Assembly: GCF_000142905.1 (NCBI RefSeq) | Contig: NW_013657649.1 | Coordinates: 112,204 to 176,203 of the forward strand | Length of the DNA stretch: 64,000 bases | DNA from: Thecamonas trahens ATCC 50062 | Taxonomy: Eukaryota; Apusozoa; Apusomonadida; Apusomonadidae | Reading direction: 5' to 3' | Shown here: piece by piece, positions 32,201 to 42,400 of the stretch | Position numbering within the stretch: position 1 is the first letter of the stretch | How the letters are laid out: each line of letters opens with the position of its first letter | Translations under genes and position numbers: made by a program | The notes under the pieces: model-generated | Databases searched by the model: none | Told to the model about the DNA's origin: nothing | The model's input: the letters and a program-made list of their open reading frames with translations, nothing else

Positions 32201-33215
32201 CCTCAACTCGGGCGCTGTGGTTCTTGTCCGAGTCGGATGTGGGTCGCTTCCAGGCCAACCCGTGGCGAGTGTGGAGGATCAAGCGATGGTGCCTGCGCTG
32301 GAGCAGACACCACCGGACCAGCTTGTGCTCGCGGATGTGACCTGGCTGAGCCCGTCGCTGCTTGCGGTGACAATCGACGTCGTGGGGACCTGGGTCTTTG
32401 AAGTGGTGGAGGAGGGCGGAAGCGAGATGCTGCGGCTGGCGTGGTCAACAGAGAATGTTGGACGAGCTGTGTGGCTGCTGCAGCGGGGACGGCAGCTCGC
32501 GCCTGTCTTTCTGCCGGTGTTCAGCATCAAGGGCGTGCACGTGGCCGAGATGGGCCCGATGAGCGCAGCCGGAGTCGGCCGCATGGCGCGCGGACTGCGC
32601 CTCCCGCTCCCGACGCACCGGCCGATCCTCGACGCGGTGGTCTCACCGGATGGGCTGGTTGCTACAGTGGCACTAGCGTCGTCGCTCCGCGGCGCGCAGC
32701 ATGCGATTGTCAACGTCTACCGGCGGCGGCCAAAGCGGCGGGTGCGGACGCGCGAGCCAAGGATCCATCGCAAGGCGCGCGCACGGGTCATTGTCCACTC
32801 GAAGCACGGTCGGTACGCCGAATATGCGACCGGCCGGCGGGCAAGCGCGCCGCCGCGGCGCAAGTCGGCAAAGCGCTGGCGCCGCGCCCCGGTCCACGTC
32901 ATCGACCTCCTCTCTGAGCACTCGGGCGAGGAGACGGCGTCGTTCTCAATCTCAGCCGATGAAACCATCGGCTCGTCAACGTCGATCCTCTCGAGCAAGA
33001 GCGGCGGCGACCACAATGCATCGTCGTCGTCGATCGGATCGTCCTCGGGACGCGGCGTGATCGACAAGCGGGCGTGGAAGCTGCGGTACTCACTTGTGGC
33101 GCCGACCTGCGATCCGGTGGCCATGCGCATCTCGCCCGATGGGCGTCAGGTGGTAGTCCTCGGTCACAAGGGCGTGTCGTCGGTCTTGGAAATTGCTGTC
33201 CCTACCGGCACTTAG
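26209..33215 (+). CDS. STAND NTPase: DUF4062 - NACHT - WD40 (TEP1/NWD1-like)
   Basis: About 2,335 residues when joined. The N-terminus MGSGCS is a plausible myristoylation/palmitoylation signal. Residues 120-330 are DUF4062 (VFVSSTFRDFHGERDVLTRI, then IDLRWGLTEED), closest in style to TEP1 and NWD1. The NACHT P-loop GQPGVGKSAL is near residue 515 and Walker B (VVVVVDGLSNL) near 620. The C-terminal 1,000 residues contain WD40 repeats (AMDHTARIWD, SSGVDDSFKVWTL). STAND proteins are signal-gated ATPases that oligomerise on ligand binding; the ligand is unknown. The first frame stops at 32340. One extra C in the run at 32259-32261 joins it to the downstream frame ending 33215 (NPVASVEDQAMVP). Basic Ser-rich linker near residues 2180-2290. 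Confidence 0.85.
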
Positions 33216-33316
33216 TGCTGCACCCATCCCTAAAGGTAATCCCCTGGCCACTTTACCCGTGGCCTGGCGCCAATCAAAGGCAGGGCGCTGGTCCCGTCCA
33301 AAAGGTACAATACCTT
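33208..33316 (+). other. Cluster of short perfect hairpins downstream of the STAND gene
   Basis: Three inverted repeats: GCACT/AGTGC over the stop codon (33208-33218), GGCCAC/GTGGCC (33246-33264) and AAGGTA/TACCTT (33302-33316). They lie in the 270-base gap before the EF2-like gene. They could be 3' UTR structure or chance. Confidence 0.35.
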
Positions 33317-33489
33317 CCAAAGGCGCCGAATTCGTTTTCCAATCGTATCCAGAAAGCCGACCGTTTCGCTAAAAGAGCGACAGGCAGCAGCAGCGTGCGA
33401 GGAAAGAGGTGAAGAGACAGACACTACCAAGCGAGTGACAGCGAGTGGGCAAGTCAGAAGCAAGTCATAAGCAGACAAATCTAAAGGTG

Positions 33490-36204
33490 ATGAGCAGGAG
33501 ACGCCGTGTTGACATTGACGAGGTGCTGGAGGTGCAGGAGACGCCGTACAAGGTGCGGAACGTGACGGTGGTGGCCCATGTGGACCACGGCAAGTCGACG
33601 CTAACCGACTCGCTACTCGCTGGAGCAGGGCTTCTGGCGTCGGCAAAGGCCGGCTCCACCTGCGAAATGGACACCCTTCCAGACGAGAAGGAGCGTGGTG
33701 TGACCATCAAGTCGACGGGCATCACCCTCTGCTACGACGTGCCTGTTCCGGACTTTGTTCCCTCGGCAGGCTCGTTCGACTCGGGCGACGCAGCGAGCGC
33801 AGGCGCAAGCGCGGGCGCTCAGGCGGATGCCACGGTGGCTCCGGGCAATGCCATGCCGTTTGTCATCAACGTCATTGACTCGCCGGGCCACATCGACTTT
33901 TCGGCCGAGGTTACGGCCTCGCTCCGGCTCACCGATGGCGCCATCGTGGTGGTCGACTGCGTCGAGGGTCCGCGGGTGCAGACTAAGATGGTCCTCCGCC
34001 AGGCGCTGGGCGAGCTGGTCAAGCCAGCAGTGCTCTGCATCAACAAGGTGGATCGGTTCATTCTGGAGAAGAAGTTTGAGCCCGAGGAGGCGTACGAGCA
34101 GTTTGTCAAGGTCATCGGCGACGTTAACGCCATCCTCGACGAGCACGCCGAGTCCCAGGCCGTGGCCGCTGCCGACGGCCACACCGTCCACCAGCTTCCG
34201 GGCCTTGTTCCGTTCAACCCGCGGCTGGGCAACGTGTTCTTTGCGTCAGGCAAGCAGGGCTGGGGCTTCACCCTCGCCGACTTTGCCCAGTTCTATGCCG
34301 CGCGCATCGGCTCGACGGCGGAAAAGTGGATGAAGCGGCTGTGGGGCAACTTTTGGTTCGATCCGGCCAAGGGCGGATTTGTCAAGCAGCCGACAGCGGC
34401 TGACGGCACTGCGCTCGAGCGCGGCTTCTGCCGCTTTGTCCTCCGCCCGATCTGGGAGATGTTCGAGCTGGTCGGAACCGAAGGTGTCACCCGGGCTCAG
34501 CTCGAGCCGGTCCTCGAACGGTACGCGGTCAAGCTGCGAGTCGCCGACTACGACGCGCTCGAGGCCAACGCCAACGCGGCAGTCCTGGAGACCGTGATGA
34601 AGGCCTGGCTGCCGGCGGGACTCTCACTGGCGACTGCTGTCGTCCTCCACGTCCCATCGCCAGTCGAGGCGCAGCCGTACCGGGTTCCGTACCTGTACGA
34701 GGGCGATCTGGAGAGCGCCGAGGCCAAGGCCATGATGGCGTGCGATCCCGACGGCCCGCTTGTCATGTACGTCTCCAAGATGGTGCCGAACAAGCGATTC
34801 GATGCGTTCTTTGCCTTTGGCCGGGTCTTCTCCGGTCGGGCAAGTCCCGGACTCAAGGTCTTTGCCCTCTCGCCCGAGTACTCCAAGGCTGACAGCGGCG
34901 ACGGCGCGTCGGCGAGCGGCGCGGCGAGGAGCGAGGCTGGACGGACAACCGCACGCATCACTGCGACGTCGGTGTGGATGGCAGGCTCGACCGAGTCGGT
35001 ATCGCGTGGCGTGCCGGCCGGTTCTACAGTCGGTCTCTCGGGCCTCGAGGGCGCGCTGATCAAGACCGGAACGGTCTCGACGTCGGCTGAAGCTGTCAAC
35101 ATCCGGCCGCTCAAGTTCTCGGTCTCGCCGGTAGTTCGAGTGTCTGTCAAGCCGGCGCGGGCAAGCGACCTCAAGGCGTTTGTGCGTGGGCTCGGGCGGC
35201 TCAACCGGAGCGATCCGAGTCTGGTGGTGTCGACGGACCCAACAACGCGGGAGACCATTATTGCCGGGGTGGGCAACCTTCATCTTGAGATTGCGCTGTC
35301 GGACCTGAGCAAGCTCTACGCCGGTGTGCCGATTGTGGCCGGTGAGCCGATCACCACGTACGCCGAGACGGTGGTGGCGGCCGTCGCCGAGCCGGTTCTC
35401 AAGCGGTCGACAAACAAGCACAACCGAGTCTTTGCCACCGCAACTCCGCTGGAGGCGCCGATCGTGGATGCCATCGACAGCGGCGAGCTCAAGATGGCCG
35501 GCGACGCCAAGGCGCGGAACGCCGCGCTGGTGCGGGCCGGATGGGACAAGGCCGAGGCCAAGGCTGTGCTGGCGTGGGGCGACCCTGCGGCAGACTCGCG
35601 GGCCAACGTGCTCGTTAACGACTCCAAGGGTGTCAACTACATCGCCGAAGCGAGTGACAGCCTGAGCAACGCGTTCGACGCAGTGGTGCGCGCCGGCCCG
35701 CTAGCCGGCGAGCCGATGCGCGGCGTCCGGCTCGGCTTTGCCGATGGCCTCTTCCACGCCGACTCGACTCACCGGTCGGAGCGGCACGTGGGGCCGGCGG
35801 CCATCTCGGCCTTCCGCGGCGCCGTCCTCTCGGCGCAGCCGCGGCTAATGGAGCCGATCTTCGAGGTCACCGTGACCGTGCCCGAGGCCCACGTCGGCGC
35901 CGTCTACTCGGTCCTCGCTGGCAAGCGCGGCGAGGTCTTTGATCAGGCCCGCGACCCGGCGTCAGGCATGCTTGTGGTCAAGGCGCACCTACCGGTCGGC
36001 GAGTCGTTTGACTTTACCCCGCTCCTCCGCGACGCCACCTCGGGCCAGGCCATGAACCAGTCGGCCTTTTCGCACTGGGCGCTCATCGACTCGGACCCGT
36101 ACGAGGACGGCACCCTCGCCCACTCCATCGTCACCGCCATCCGCAAGCGCAAGGGCCTTCCGGACGCCATCCCTTTGGCTGCCGATTTTGTCGACAGGCC
36201 CTGA
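33490..36204 (+). CDS. EF2-like translational GTPase with altered diphthamide loop
   Basis: 904 residues from ATG 33490, preceded in frame only by a GTG. G domain: AHVDHGKST (residue 29), DEKERGVTIKST (switch), DSPGH (about 130) and NKVD (about 185). EF2 domains II-V follow in order, including GNLHLEIALSDL and TAQPRLMEPI-type sequence (SAQPRLMEPIFEV). The family is the ribosomal translocase. Two departures stand out: a Gly/Ala/Ser-rich insert of about 20 residues before DSPGH, and the diphthamide loop, normally DAIHRGGGQ, is DSTHRSERH (about residue 760). The histidine is kept but the glycine loop is lost. That suggests a specialised paralogue rather than the main EF2. It is not clearly EFL1. 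Confidence 0.85.
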   Translation: MSRRRRVDIDEVLEVQETPYKVRNVTVVAHVDHGKSTLTDSLLAGAGLLASAKAGSTCEMDTLPDEKERGVTIKSTGITLCYDVPVPDFVPSAGSFDSGDAASAGASAGAQADATVAPGNAMPFVINVIDSPGHIDFSAEVTASLRLTDGAIVVVDCVEGPRVQTKMVLRQALGELVKPAVLCINKVDRFILEKKFEPEEAYEQFVKVIGDVNAILDEHAESQAVAAADGHTVHQLPGLVPFNPRLGNVFFASGKQGWGFTLADFAQFYAARIGSTAEKWMKRLWGNFWFDPAKGGFVKQPTAADGTALERGFCRFVLRPIWEMFELVGTEGVTRAQLEPVLERYAVKLRVADYDALEANANAAVLETVMKAWLPAGLSLATAVVLHVPSPVEAQPYRVPYLYEGDLESAEAKAMMACDPDGPLVMYVSKMVPNKRFDAFFAFGRVFSGRASPGLKVFALSPEYSKADSGDGASASGAARSEAGRTTARITATSVWMAGSTESVSRGVPAGSTVGLSGLEGALIKTGTVSTSAEAVNIRPLKFSVSPVVRVSVKPARASDLKAFVRGLGRLNRSDPSLVVSTDPTTRETIIAGVGNLHLEIALSDLSKLYAGVPIVAGEPITTYAETVVAAVAEPVLKRSTNKHNRVFATATPLEAPIVDAIDSGELKMAGDAKARNAALVRAGWDKAEAKAVLAWGDPAADSRANVLVNDSKGVNYIAEASDSLSNAFDAVVRAGPLAGEPMRGVRLGFADGLFHADSTHRSERHVGPAAISAFRGAVLSAQPRLMEPIFEVTVTVPEAHVGAVYSVLAGKRGEVFDQARDPASGMLVVKAHLPVGESFDFTPLLRDATSGQAMNQSAFSHWALIDSDPYEDGTLAHSIVTAIRKRKGLPDAIPLAADFVDRP

Positions 36205-36302
36205 TGTCTCGCTGCCGACGCCTCATCGGCGATGGCTGTAGCTATTAGTGGTGCAGCAATGAACGCGACTTGCAACTACGGAGCGGGCCCGCAAGGCGGA
36301 GA

Positions 36303-36321
36303 GGGGGGGGGGGGGGGGGGG
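36303..36321 (+). repeat. Poly-G run (G19)
   Basis: Nineteen consecutive G in the 157-base convergent gap between the EF2-like gene and the eIF4E gene. Confidence 0.9.
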
Positions 36322-36361
36322 CAAGTGACGGGAAGGGAAAACTCAAGGCTCGCAGTAGCAT

Positions 36362-37000
36362 TCATTGATGCGAGTCGGCGAGAGGCGCAACAGCGTCGGA
36401 GGCGTCTGCCGACGGGGTGGGCGCGCCCGAGGAGGCGGCCGGGCGCGACTTGCCGTAGTACTTGCGATGCGACTTGAAGGCGATGCGGCGGCGGGGCGGG
36501 AGCTCAAAGAGACGGTTCATGTCACGGGTGATAGAGTCGATGACCTCGGACTCGGAGGTGGCGGTCCAGATGACGAGGACTGCCTCGAGCTCCGACTGGT
36601 TGTGGCGGGTGTTTGCGCAGACGCCGTTGATGGCGTCCCACTCCTCAAACTGCCTGCCGAGCATGGCAAAAGCCAAGCGCTCCCAGTATGCGGCAGCAGC
36701 GATCTTGGGCGTGCGGAAGACAAGGCGACCACCATGCTTATTCCGCTCATCCTCCCACATGGGCGGAATGTCGTCCTTGAAAAGGGTCAGGTCGCCAAGG
36801 TGGTCAAACTCGCCAGGCCGTTTGAGAAAGGCGTACAGCTCCCAAAAGTCAGCCAAGTTCGAGAACGAGCCGATGGTCTTAAGCTGGTTCTGGTACGCAT
36901 CATTAGTATCAGAAGCTCCGGCCTTGTTCCGTCCCTGTCCTTCCTTTCTCCGGTAGCGGAGGACAAAGCTCATGCCCAGCTCGCCCGACGGGTCATCCAT
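36362..37000 (-). CDS. eIF4E family, class II (4E-HP/eIF4E2 type) cap-binding protein
   Basis: 212 residues, a normal length. Family landmarks are FWELYAFLKRPGEF, LTLFKDDIPPMWEDERNKHG and a late basic region. The second cap-stacking Trp (MWEDE) is present. At the first stacking position the sequence is AYQNQLKTIGSF, with Tyr instead of Trp, which is the mark of class II proteins (human 4E-HP has Tyr here), as is the RPG after FWELY. Class II members bind the cap weakly and usually repress translation of selected mRNAs. The first W of the FWYxRR motif is replaced (SFVLRYRRKE). The C-terminal 25 residues are Ser/Ala-rich. Short intergenic distances on both sides carry poly-G runs. Confidence 0.85.
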   Translation of the reverse strand: MDDPSGELGMSFVLRYRRKEGQGRNKAGASDTNDAYQNQLKTIGSFSNLADFWELYAFLKRPGEFDHLGDLTLFKDDIPPMWEDERNKHGGRLVFRTPKIAAAAYWERLAFAMLGRQFEEWDAINGVCANTRHNQSELEAVLVIWTATSESEVIDSITRDMNRLFELPPRRRIAFKSHRKYYGKSRPAASSGAPTPSADASDAVAPLADSHQ

Positions 37001-37016
37001 GGTCGGTGGCTGTGAA

Positions 37017-37035
37017 GGGGGGGGGGGGGGGGGGG
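37017..37035 (+). repeat. Poly-G run (G19)
   Basis: Nineteen G between the divergent eIF4E (-) and S28 peptidase (+) genes, 16 bases upstream of the eIF4E start codon (poly-C on its sense strand). Confidence 0.9.
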
Positions 37036-37142
37036 TATGTCGGCATCAGATCGGGGGCGCAGGCTGGAGACATCCACTATTTGTGGTTGCTATGGGGGTA
37101 CCATTATTTGTTGAAGGATTAATCATAGTGGAAAGTCGGGCC

Positions 37143-38726
37143 ATGCCCCAGCCCCGCACCCACACAACTCCCCTCATCGACATGCCAAGTACAGGCCACC
37201 TCTTCGTCGCTCTCGCCCTGCTACTTGCAGCCATGACCACGACTGCGTCGACGACCGCCTTTCGTGTGGGTGAGGCCGGACCCTTTGGCGGACAGCGGCA
37301 GGTCCGGCCGGCGGTGGCGGAGGAGGCACAGCGCGGTTACCAGACGAGCTACTTTGAGCAGGTGGTGGACCACTTTGAGTTTACCGAGCCGGCATCGGTG
37401 ACCTTTAAGCAGCGGTATTTGCACTCGAGTGCGAGCTTTGGCCGCCAGGGCTCACCCATCTTTTTCTACACCGGCAACGAGGACGAGATCACGGCGTATG
37501 CCGAGGCTGCCGGCGCCGTCTGGGAGGCTGCCGACGCCATGGGCGCCGCAGTGGTCTTTGCCGAGCACAGATACTTTGGCGAGTCGCTGCCGTTTGGCAA
37601 GGCCACCTTTAACCACACTGGCAACCTCCGCTGGCTTACCATCGAGCAGGCGCTCGCCGACTACGCCCTGCTCATCACCGCCCTCAAGGATCCGTCGTCG
37701 CCGCATTACCTCGCTCCGGGCGCCGAGCACGCGCCGGTCATCACCTTTGGTGGTTCGTACGGCGGCATCCTCTCGGCTTTCTTCCGTGCAAAGTACCCCA
37801 ACATTGTCGCCGGCGCCATCGCCTCGTCAGCTCCGGTGTGGAGCTTTGTCGACACCGCGCCCGACGGCGGCTTCGGGTTCAACCGATGGACGACCAAGAC
37901 GTGGGCAGACCAATGCGAGGGCGTGTTTGACGTCTTCCAGCCGGCATGGGCCGAGATGACCAAGCTAGCGGCCTCGCCCACCGGCCTCGCCCGCCTCACC
38001 GCCACCTTTTCGCTCTGCAAGCCGCTCGCGTCGGCGGCTCAAGTCGAGAACGCGCTCTTCGCCCGCCTCAGCGCCGCGCTCTCATATCTGGCCATGGCCG
38101 ACTACACTTTTGCCACCAGCTTCTTTGCGCCGCTACCGGCGAACCCAATCCGTGCCGCATGCGACATTGTCGGCCGCGCTGACTCGCGCCTCGACGCGCT
38201 TGCAGGTGTCGCCGCTCTCTTCTACAACTACACTGGCGCCGGCGGTGACTGCTTTGACATCAACCAAGGGCAACCGTCGTCAATCCCAGCCGTCGACATC
38301 ACCGCGTGGACGTACCTCTATTGTACCGAGATCACCCTGGACTTTGGTGGCGCCGACGGGATCCACGACTTTTTCGCGCCGGCCAAGCCCGACATTGCTG
38401 GCATTGCCGCTGCCTGCGCGCAACAGTTCCCGGGCATTGTCTCCCGGCCGTCGTGGATCACCACCCACTTTCTCGGTCGCCCCATCCGTGGCGCCTCCAA
38501 CATTGTCTTTGCCAACGGCATGCTTGACCCGTGCTCATCGGGCACGCCGCTCACCAACCAGTCGGCGTCCATCATTGCCCTCAACATTGCCGACGGCGCT
38601 CACCACTCGGACCTCTTTGCCTCTCGCCCGAGCGATCCACCCTCGGTTGTCGCCGCCCGTCTCACCGAACAGCGCTGGATCGCCAAGTGGATCGCCGAGT
38701 GGAACGATGTCACCAACCATCTGTAA
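37143..38726 (+). CDS. Serine carboxypeptidase S28 family (lysosomal Pro-X carboxypeptidase / DPP2 type)
   Basis: 527 residues from ATG 37143, or 514 from ATG 37182, which sits directly before a signal peptide (HLFVALALLLAAM). Family landmarks: YFEQVVDHFEF near the mature N-terminus, FFYTGNEDEI, FAEHRYFGESLPFG and the nucleophile motif FGGSYGG (Ser about residue 205). The Asp is in NGMLDPCS (about 462) and the His pair in GAHHSDL (about 487). All triad elements are present. Several N-glycosylation sequons (NHT, NYT, NQS) fit a secretory or lysosomal enzyme. S28 enzymes cleave after proline (PRCP) or release dipeptides (DPP2); the sequence does not settle which. The frame is open upstream of 37143 but that stretch crosses the poly-G run and is unlikely to be coding. 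Confidence 0.88.
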   Translation: MPQPRTHTTPLIDMPSTGHLFVALALLLAAMTTTASTTAFRVGEAGPFGGQRQVRPAVAEEAQRGYQTSYFEQVVDHFEFTEPASVTFKQRYLHSSASFGRQGSPIFFYTGNEDEITAYAEAAGAVWEAADAMGAAVVFAEHRYFGESLPFGKATFNHTGNLRWLTIEQALADYALLITALKDPSSPHYLAPGAEHAPVITFGGSYGGILSAFFRAKYPNIVAGAIASSAPVWSFVDTAPDGGFGFNRWTTKTWADQCEGVFDVFQPAWAEMTKLAASPTGLARLTATFSLCKPLASAAQVENALFARLSAALSYLAMADYTFATSFFAPLPANPIRAACDIVGRADSRLDALAGVAALFYNYTGAGGDCFDINQGQPSSIPAVDITAWTYLYCTEITLDFGGADGIHDFFAPAKPDIAGIAAACAQQFPGIVSRPSWITTHFLGRPIRGASNIVFANGMLDPCSSGTPLTNQSASIIALNIADGAHHSDLFASRPSDPPSVVAARLTEQRWIAKWIAEWNDVTNHL

Positions 38727-38984
38727 ACCCCATCAGACCTGATCTGCTGACCGTTTCGGTCTACCATCTGCGGGCACGGTGTGCCAAGCAGTTGACGGTC
38801 TGCAGCGGGTCTCATCGATCTCCATGAAACCTTCAATCCGTACTGATCGCTGTGTACACCCTGCGATCTCGACAGTTTCACAACCTGCCACAATCTGCCG
38901 TCTAGTACCTGCGATCACGATCGGCCCGCAGTCGCCATCAACCCGTAGACCCGACCGATCTACGCACTCCCCTCCCGTCACCAC

Positions 38985-39345
38985 CCACACACTCCTGGTT
39001 GCCGGCCGAACGGTCGCACCGCTGGCTCGACGGATTGAGAGAGATTTCCTCGCATTTACTGTGCTGACCATCGTTACCAGCACATCGTGCCGATTGGCAC
39101 GGTGAACCGCGTGTACGTGAGAGCGCCGTTCGATGGCTCGCGTACACACGATATTAAGGTGAGAATTGGTCGCCCAGAGGGCGCGCGTTGTCGTCGTCGT
39201 CGCGCATCGTCATCAGAAAGGGTGGGCAGGTGGGTTCCCGCTCCATCGGAGCCGACTCTGTCGACGCCATCGGAGCTCTTAGCGAAGTACGGTGTCAGCC
39301 GCTTCGCGTCGCTCAGCAGGCCGCGAGTGTTGGCGACTCGCAGCA
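38985..39345 (+). repeat. Diverged interspersed repeat, copy 1 (blocks A and B)
   Basis: Block A (about 38988-39120) aligns at roughly 75% with the reverse complement of 61731-61866. Block B (about 39195-39345) aligns in direct orientation with 61590-61730, sharing TCGCGCATCGTCATC and GTTCCCGCTCC in the same order. A hairpin-forming pair (CGCGTGTACGTGAG and CTCGCGTACACACG) flanks the A/B spacer. It sits in the 740-base gap between the S28 and zinc-array genes. Nature unknown. The rest of the gap (38727-38984) shows nothing. Confidence 0.5.
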
Positions 39346-39467
39346 GTCGCGGCATCGCTTCCCCTTTCCCCGCTTGATCACACCCCCTCCCCACCCAGCA
39401 TCCCACACCCCCACCCCGCTCCATCTGTACACACGCCCTCCCCCCGCCACCCCGCCTCGGGTTGAGC

Positions 39468-42400
39468 ATGGCACACTTTAATCCCTTGACATGGACCGAG
39501 GAAGTAGGAACCCATCACAGCTTGCCCTGCCTCCCCGAGACCGCCGGGGAGGAGGAGGCGGCTCGAGGTGACCTCGTCAACACACTCATCGCTCAGATCC
39601 GCGCCGCTGACGACTCGGCCAGCAGCTACAATCAATACGATGCGTTAGGATATATGGCTTTCACAAAGCGGTCGAAAAGCAACACGCTACTCTCTGCCTT
39701 GCGCAAAGTGCATGAGTACTACGTTCATCTGCACTGTGCTCTGTCCCAGATTGACCTCATCAGTCCCCAGACCTTTGCCCTCTGCTCGATCATTGTCTCG
39801 TATCTGCTCAGATACATCGCCAGCAGCCAACCGGACTCGTCCACCCTTGCCTCCTTTGTCGAGAGCGTCATCGTCGATGTCGACTGGCTCGCCAGCAAGG
39901 TCATGGCCCATCAAACCGGTGACCGTGTCAAGCTGGACGGCATCGCAGCTTGGATCACCTGCCATGCCGACCTCCTTCGAATCTACTCAGCCGCTGACAG
40001 CGAGGCCGCAGTCGCTGCCTGTATCAAGCTCTCGTCGTCTTGTGTCAGCGCATCGATTGCCCTCCCGCAAGACCTTCCTTTGTCCATTTTGAAGCTCGTG
40101 GCCGTTGCGTGGCCACAACACTGTTCCAGGAGTCATCGTCTCGAACACGCGCTCCATGAGGCTCACGTCCACTCGACCGACAATGCCTTTATTGCGGGGG
40201 TGATCGCCCAGCAGAGCTCGTACAAGGGCTTGGTGGGTGTGGTCAACTGGGCAGATCTGGTGACCTTTGCGTTGAAAGCGTTGCCAGCCAGCGAAACCAC
40301 TCAGCTCGCAAGTCTCAACATGCCAAGCCCAGTCGACAGCCGCAACCTGGACCACATCCTTCGGGACCATATCCCAGATCTACTCCGCAGCGGCTTGCTT
40401 TTGCTCGCTCAGATAGAGTATGGCGCCGTCCTGGTACGGATCATGCGCAATGTTGCGGCTGGCAACGGCCTCCAGTCTCCCAACGGCTGGGCCCCGCTTG
40501 GTCTCAGTAGGGTTTGGCCTGGTGAGGCCGCCGAGTTACACATTGGCCCGCTCTGCCTCGACACCGACGTTGGCCCTGTTGTCCGACGTATGCGAGAGGT
40601 CACCAATACGTTGATTGGCTCGCTGGCTCTCTCGTCACCTTCGATCACGCTTGTTCTCCGCACGTACTGGGCCGCCATCGTCAACTCGCTTAGTCCATGC
40701 AACGAACAGCGCGCCGCATCCAATTCAGACCGCGCTGGCGCCTCGGCCGCAGTTGTTGTCAAGCGCCCATGCCGCGAGTGCACCGCCTCGCTCCCGCAGG
40801 ATGCCTTTGCTCCTCACGAGTGGAACCGATCGAGTGGCGAGCCGACCAGGGTGTGCATCAAGTGTGCCGCAGCGGGTTCGGCTCAGGAGCCGAACCCGCC
40901 CAAGGTCTGTGCCATGTGCGGCGTCACAGACCGTGCTGCCTTTGCCATCAACATGTGGCGAACTTTGCCTGGGCCAGACTTTCTCTGCATCAACTGCTCG
41001 ATGGCTCACAACTCCAACGCAGCAGCACGCGCTAGTAGCTCGACCGAGTCAAGCGCACAAGTCAAGGCCTCCGCGAGCAACGACGGCATGGTCACAATCG
41101 CTGCAAAGATGATTAGATGGGCATGTTGCGTCTGCCGGACCATCGACGTGGCTCAGTTTTCCAACCAGCAGATTGGCAAGATCAGCGCGAGCGCGCGGCG
41201 GTGCAAAAGTGCGTCGCTGCCAATGCCCCCATTCCACTGCCATCGTGTGCGGTGTGTGGCGTGATCGGCACAAAGCACTTTTCGGCGCTCGCCCTCGCTT
41301 CCACTGCCGTCGTCAGACTCTGTTGCAACGAGTGCACCAAAGCCAAGCGCCCAGTGCCGCCTGTCACTGCCGCTGCTGATCTTGTCGCCGCCTTGACCAA
41401 GGCTCCAGTCTGTACCGTGTGTGGTACTCGATCGAGAGACGCTTTTTCGTTACAACAGTGGCACACGGTTCCGCCAAATCGTTGCAGGTGCAAGAAGTGC
41501 ATCGCCGGCCAGCAGGCATCGCCGTCCAGCCCAGCGGCACCGCCGCGCCCACAGGGCGAGCCTAGCTCGTCAGCGGCGGTCGAACCCTCGCCGGCGGTGT
41601 GCATCAGGTGTGGCACGACAGACCGGGCGGCGCTGCCGTCGCCGACCATGCAGGAGCGGATCCCGTCGTCCCAGCTCATGTGCGAGGCCTGCTTCCACAA
41701 GCCGCCAGCCACCTGCTCGCAGTGCGGTGGGACCGACTCTGTCAAGCTGGCCGCCTCATCTCCAGAAGTGTTGCTCTGTTCCGCATGCACAGCTGCCCCC
41801 AAGCCGCAGCCCAAGAGCAAGGCGATCTGCATCGCCTGTGGCGAAACCAACCAAAACAAGTTCTCGGGCACGCAGCTGAAAAAGACGGCCGCATCCAAGC
41901 GCCGCTGCACGCCATGCATTGACGCCAAGCGGACTGCACCCGCCCCGCCACCCGCCGCACCGCCACAGGTCGTTGCAAGTGGGATCTACTGCAGCGTGTG
42001 CGGAACAAGCGAGTCGAGCGCCATGCCGCCCAACGTGAGCGCGATTGCGCCCTTCCTCCGGCGGTGCAACCCGTGCTTTGCCGCTCTCAAGGGTTTTGGC
42101 CCGCCGCCGCCTGCTGTTTTACCATGCCTTACTTGTGGTACCACCGCCTTTGCCGACTTTTCGTCCAAGACCTTTAAGCGCAAGCCGGAAGTGCGACGGT
42201 GCAAAGCATGCACCGCTGCTAAGCGCATGATCGAGCCCACAAAAGCTGTCGGCACCAAGGCCGCTGCCGTGTCGTGCAGCATCTGTGGCGTGTCATACCG
42301 CTGGGCGTTTTCTACTAATCAGTGGCAGAAGCCACCACAGGTGCCGCGCCGCTGCAAGAAATGCATCGCCAATGCCAAGGCCACGCCTGTGCCGCCCACG

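Noticed and set aside
36972-37142. N-terminal extension of the S28 peptidase
   Set aside because: Crosses a poly-G run and precedes a good signal peptide.
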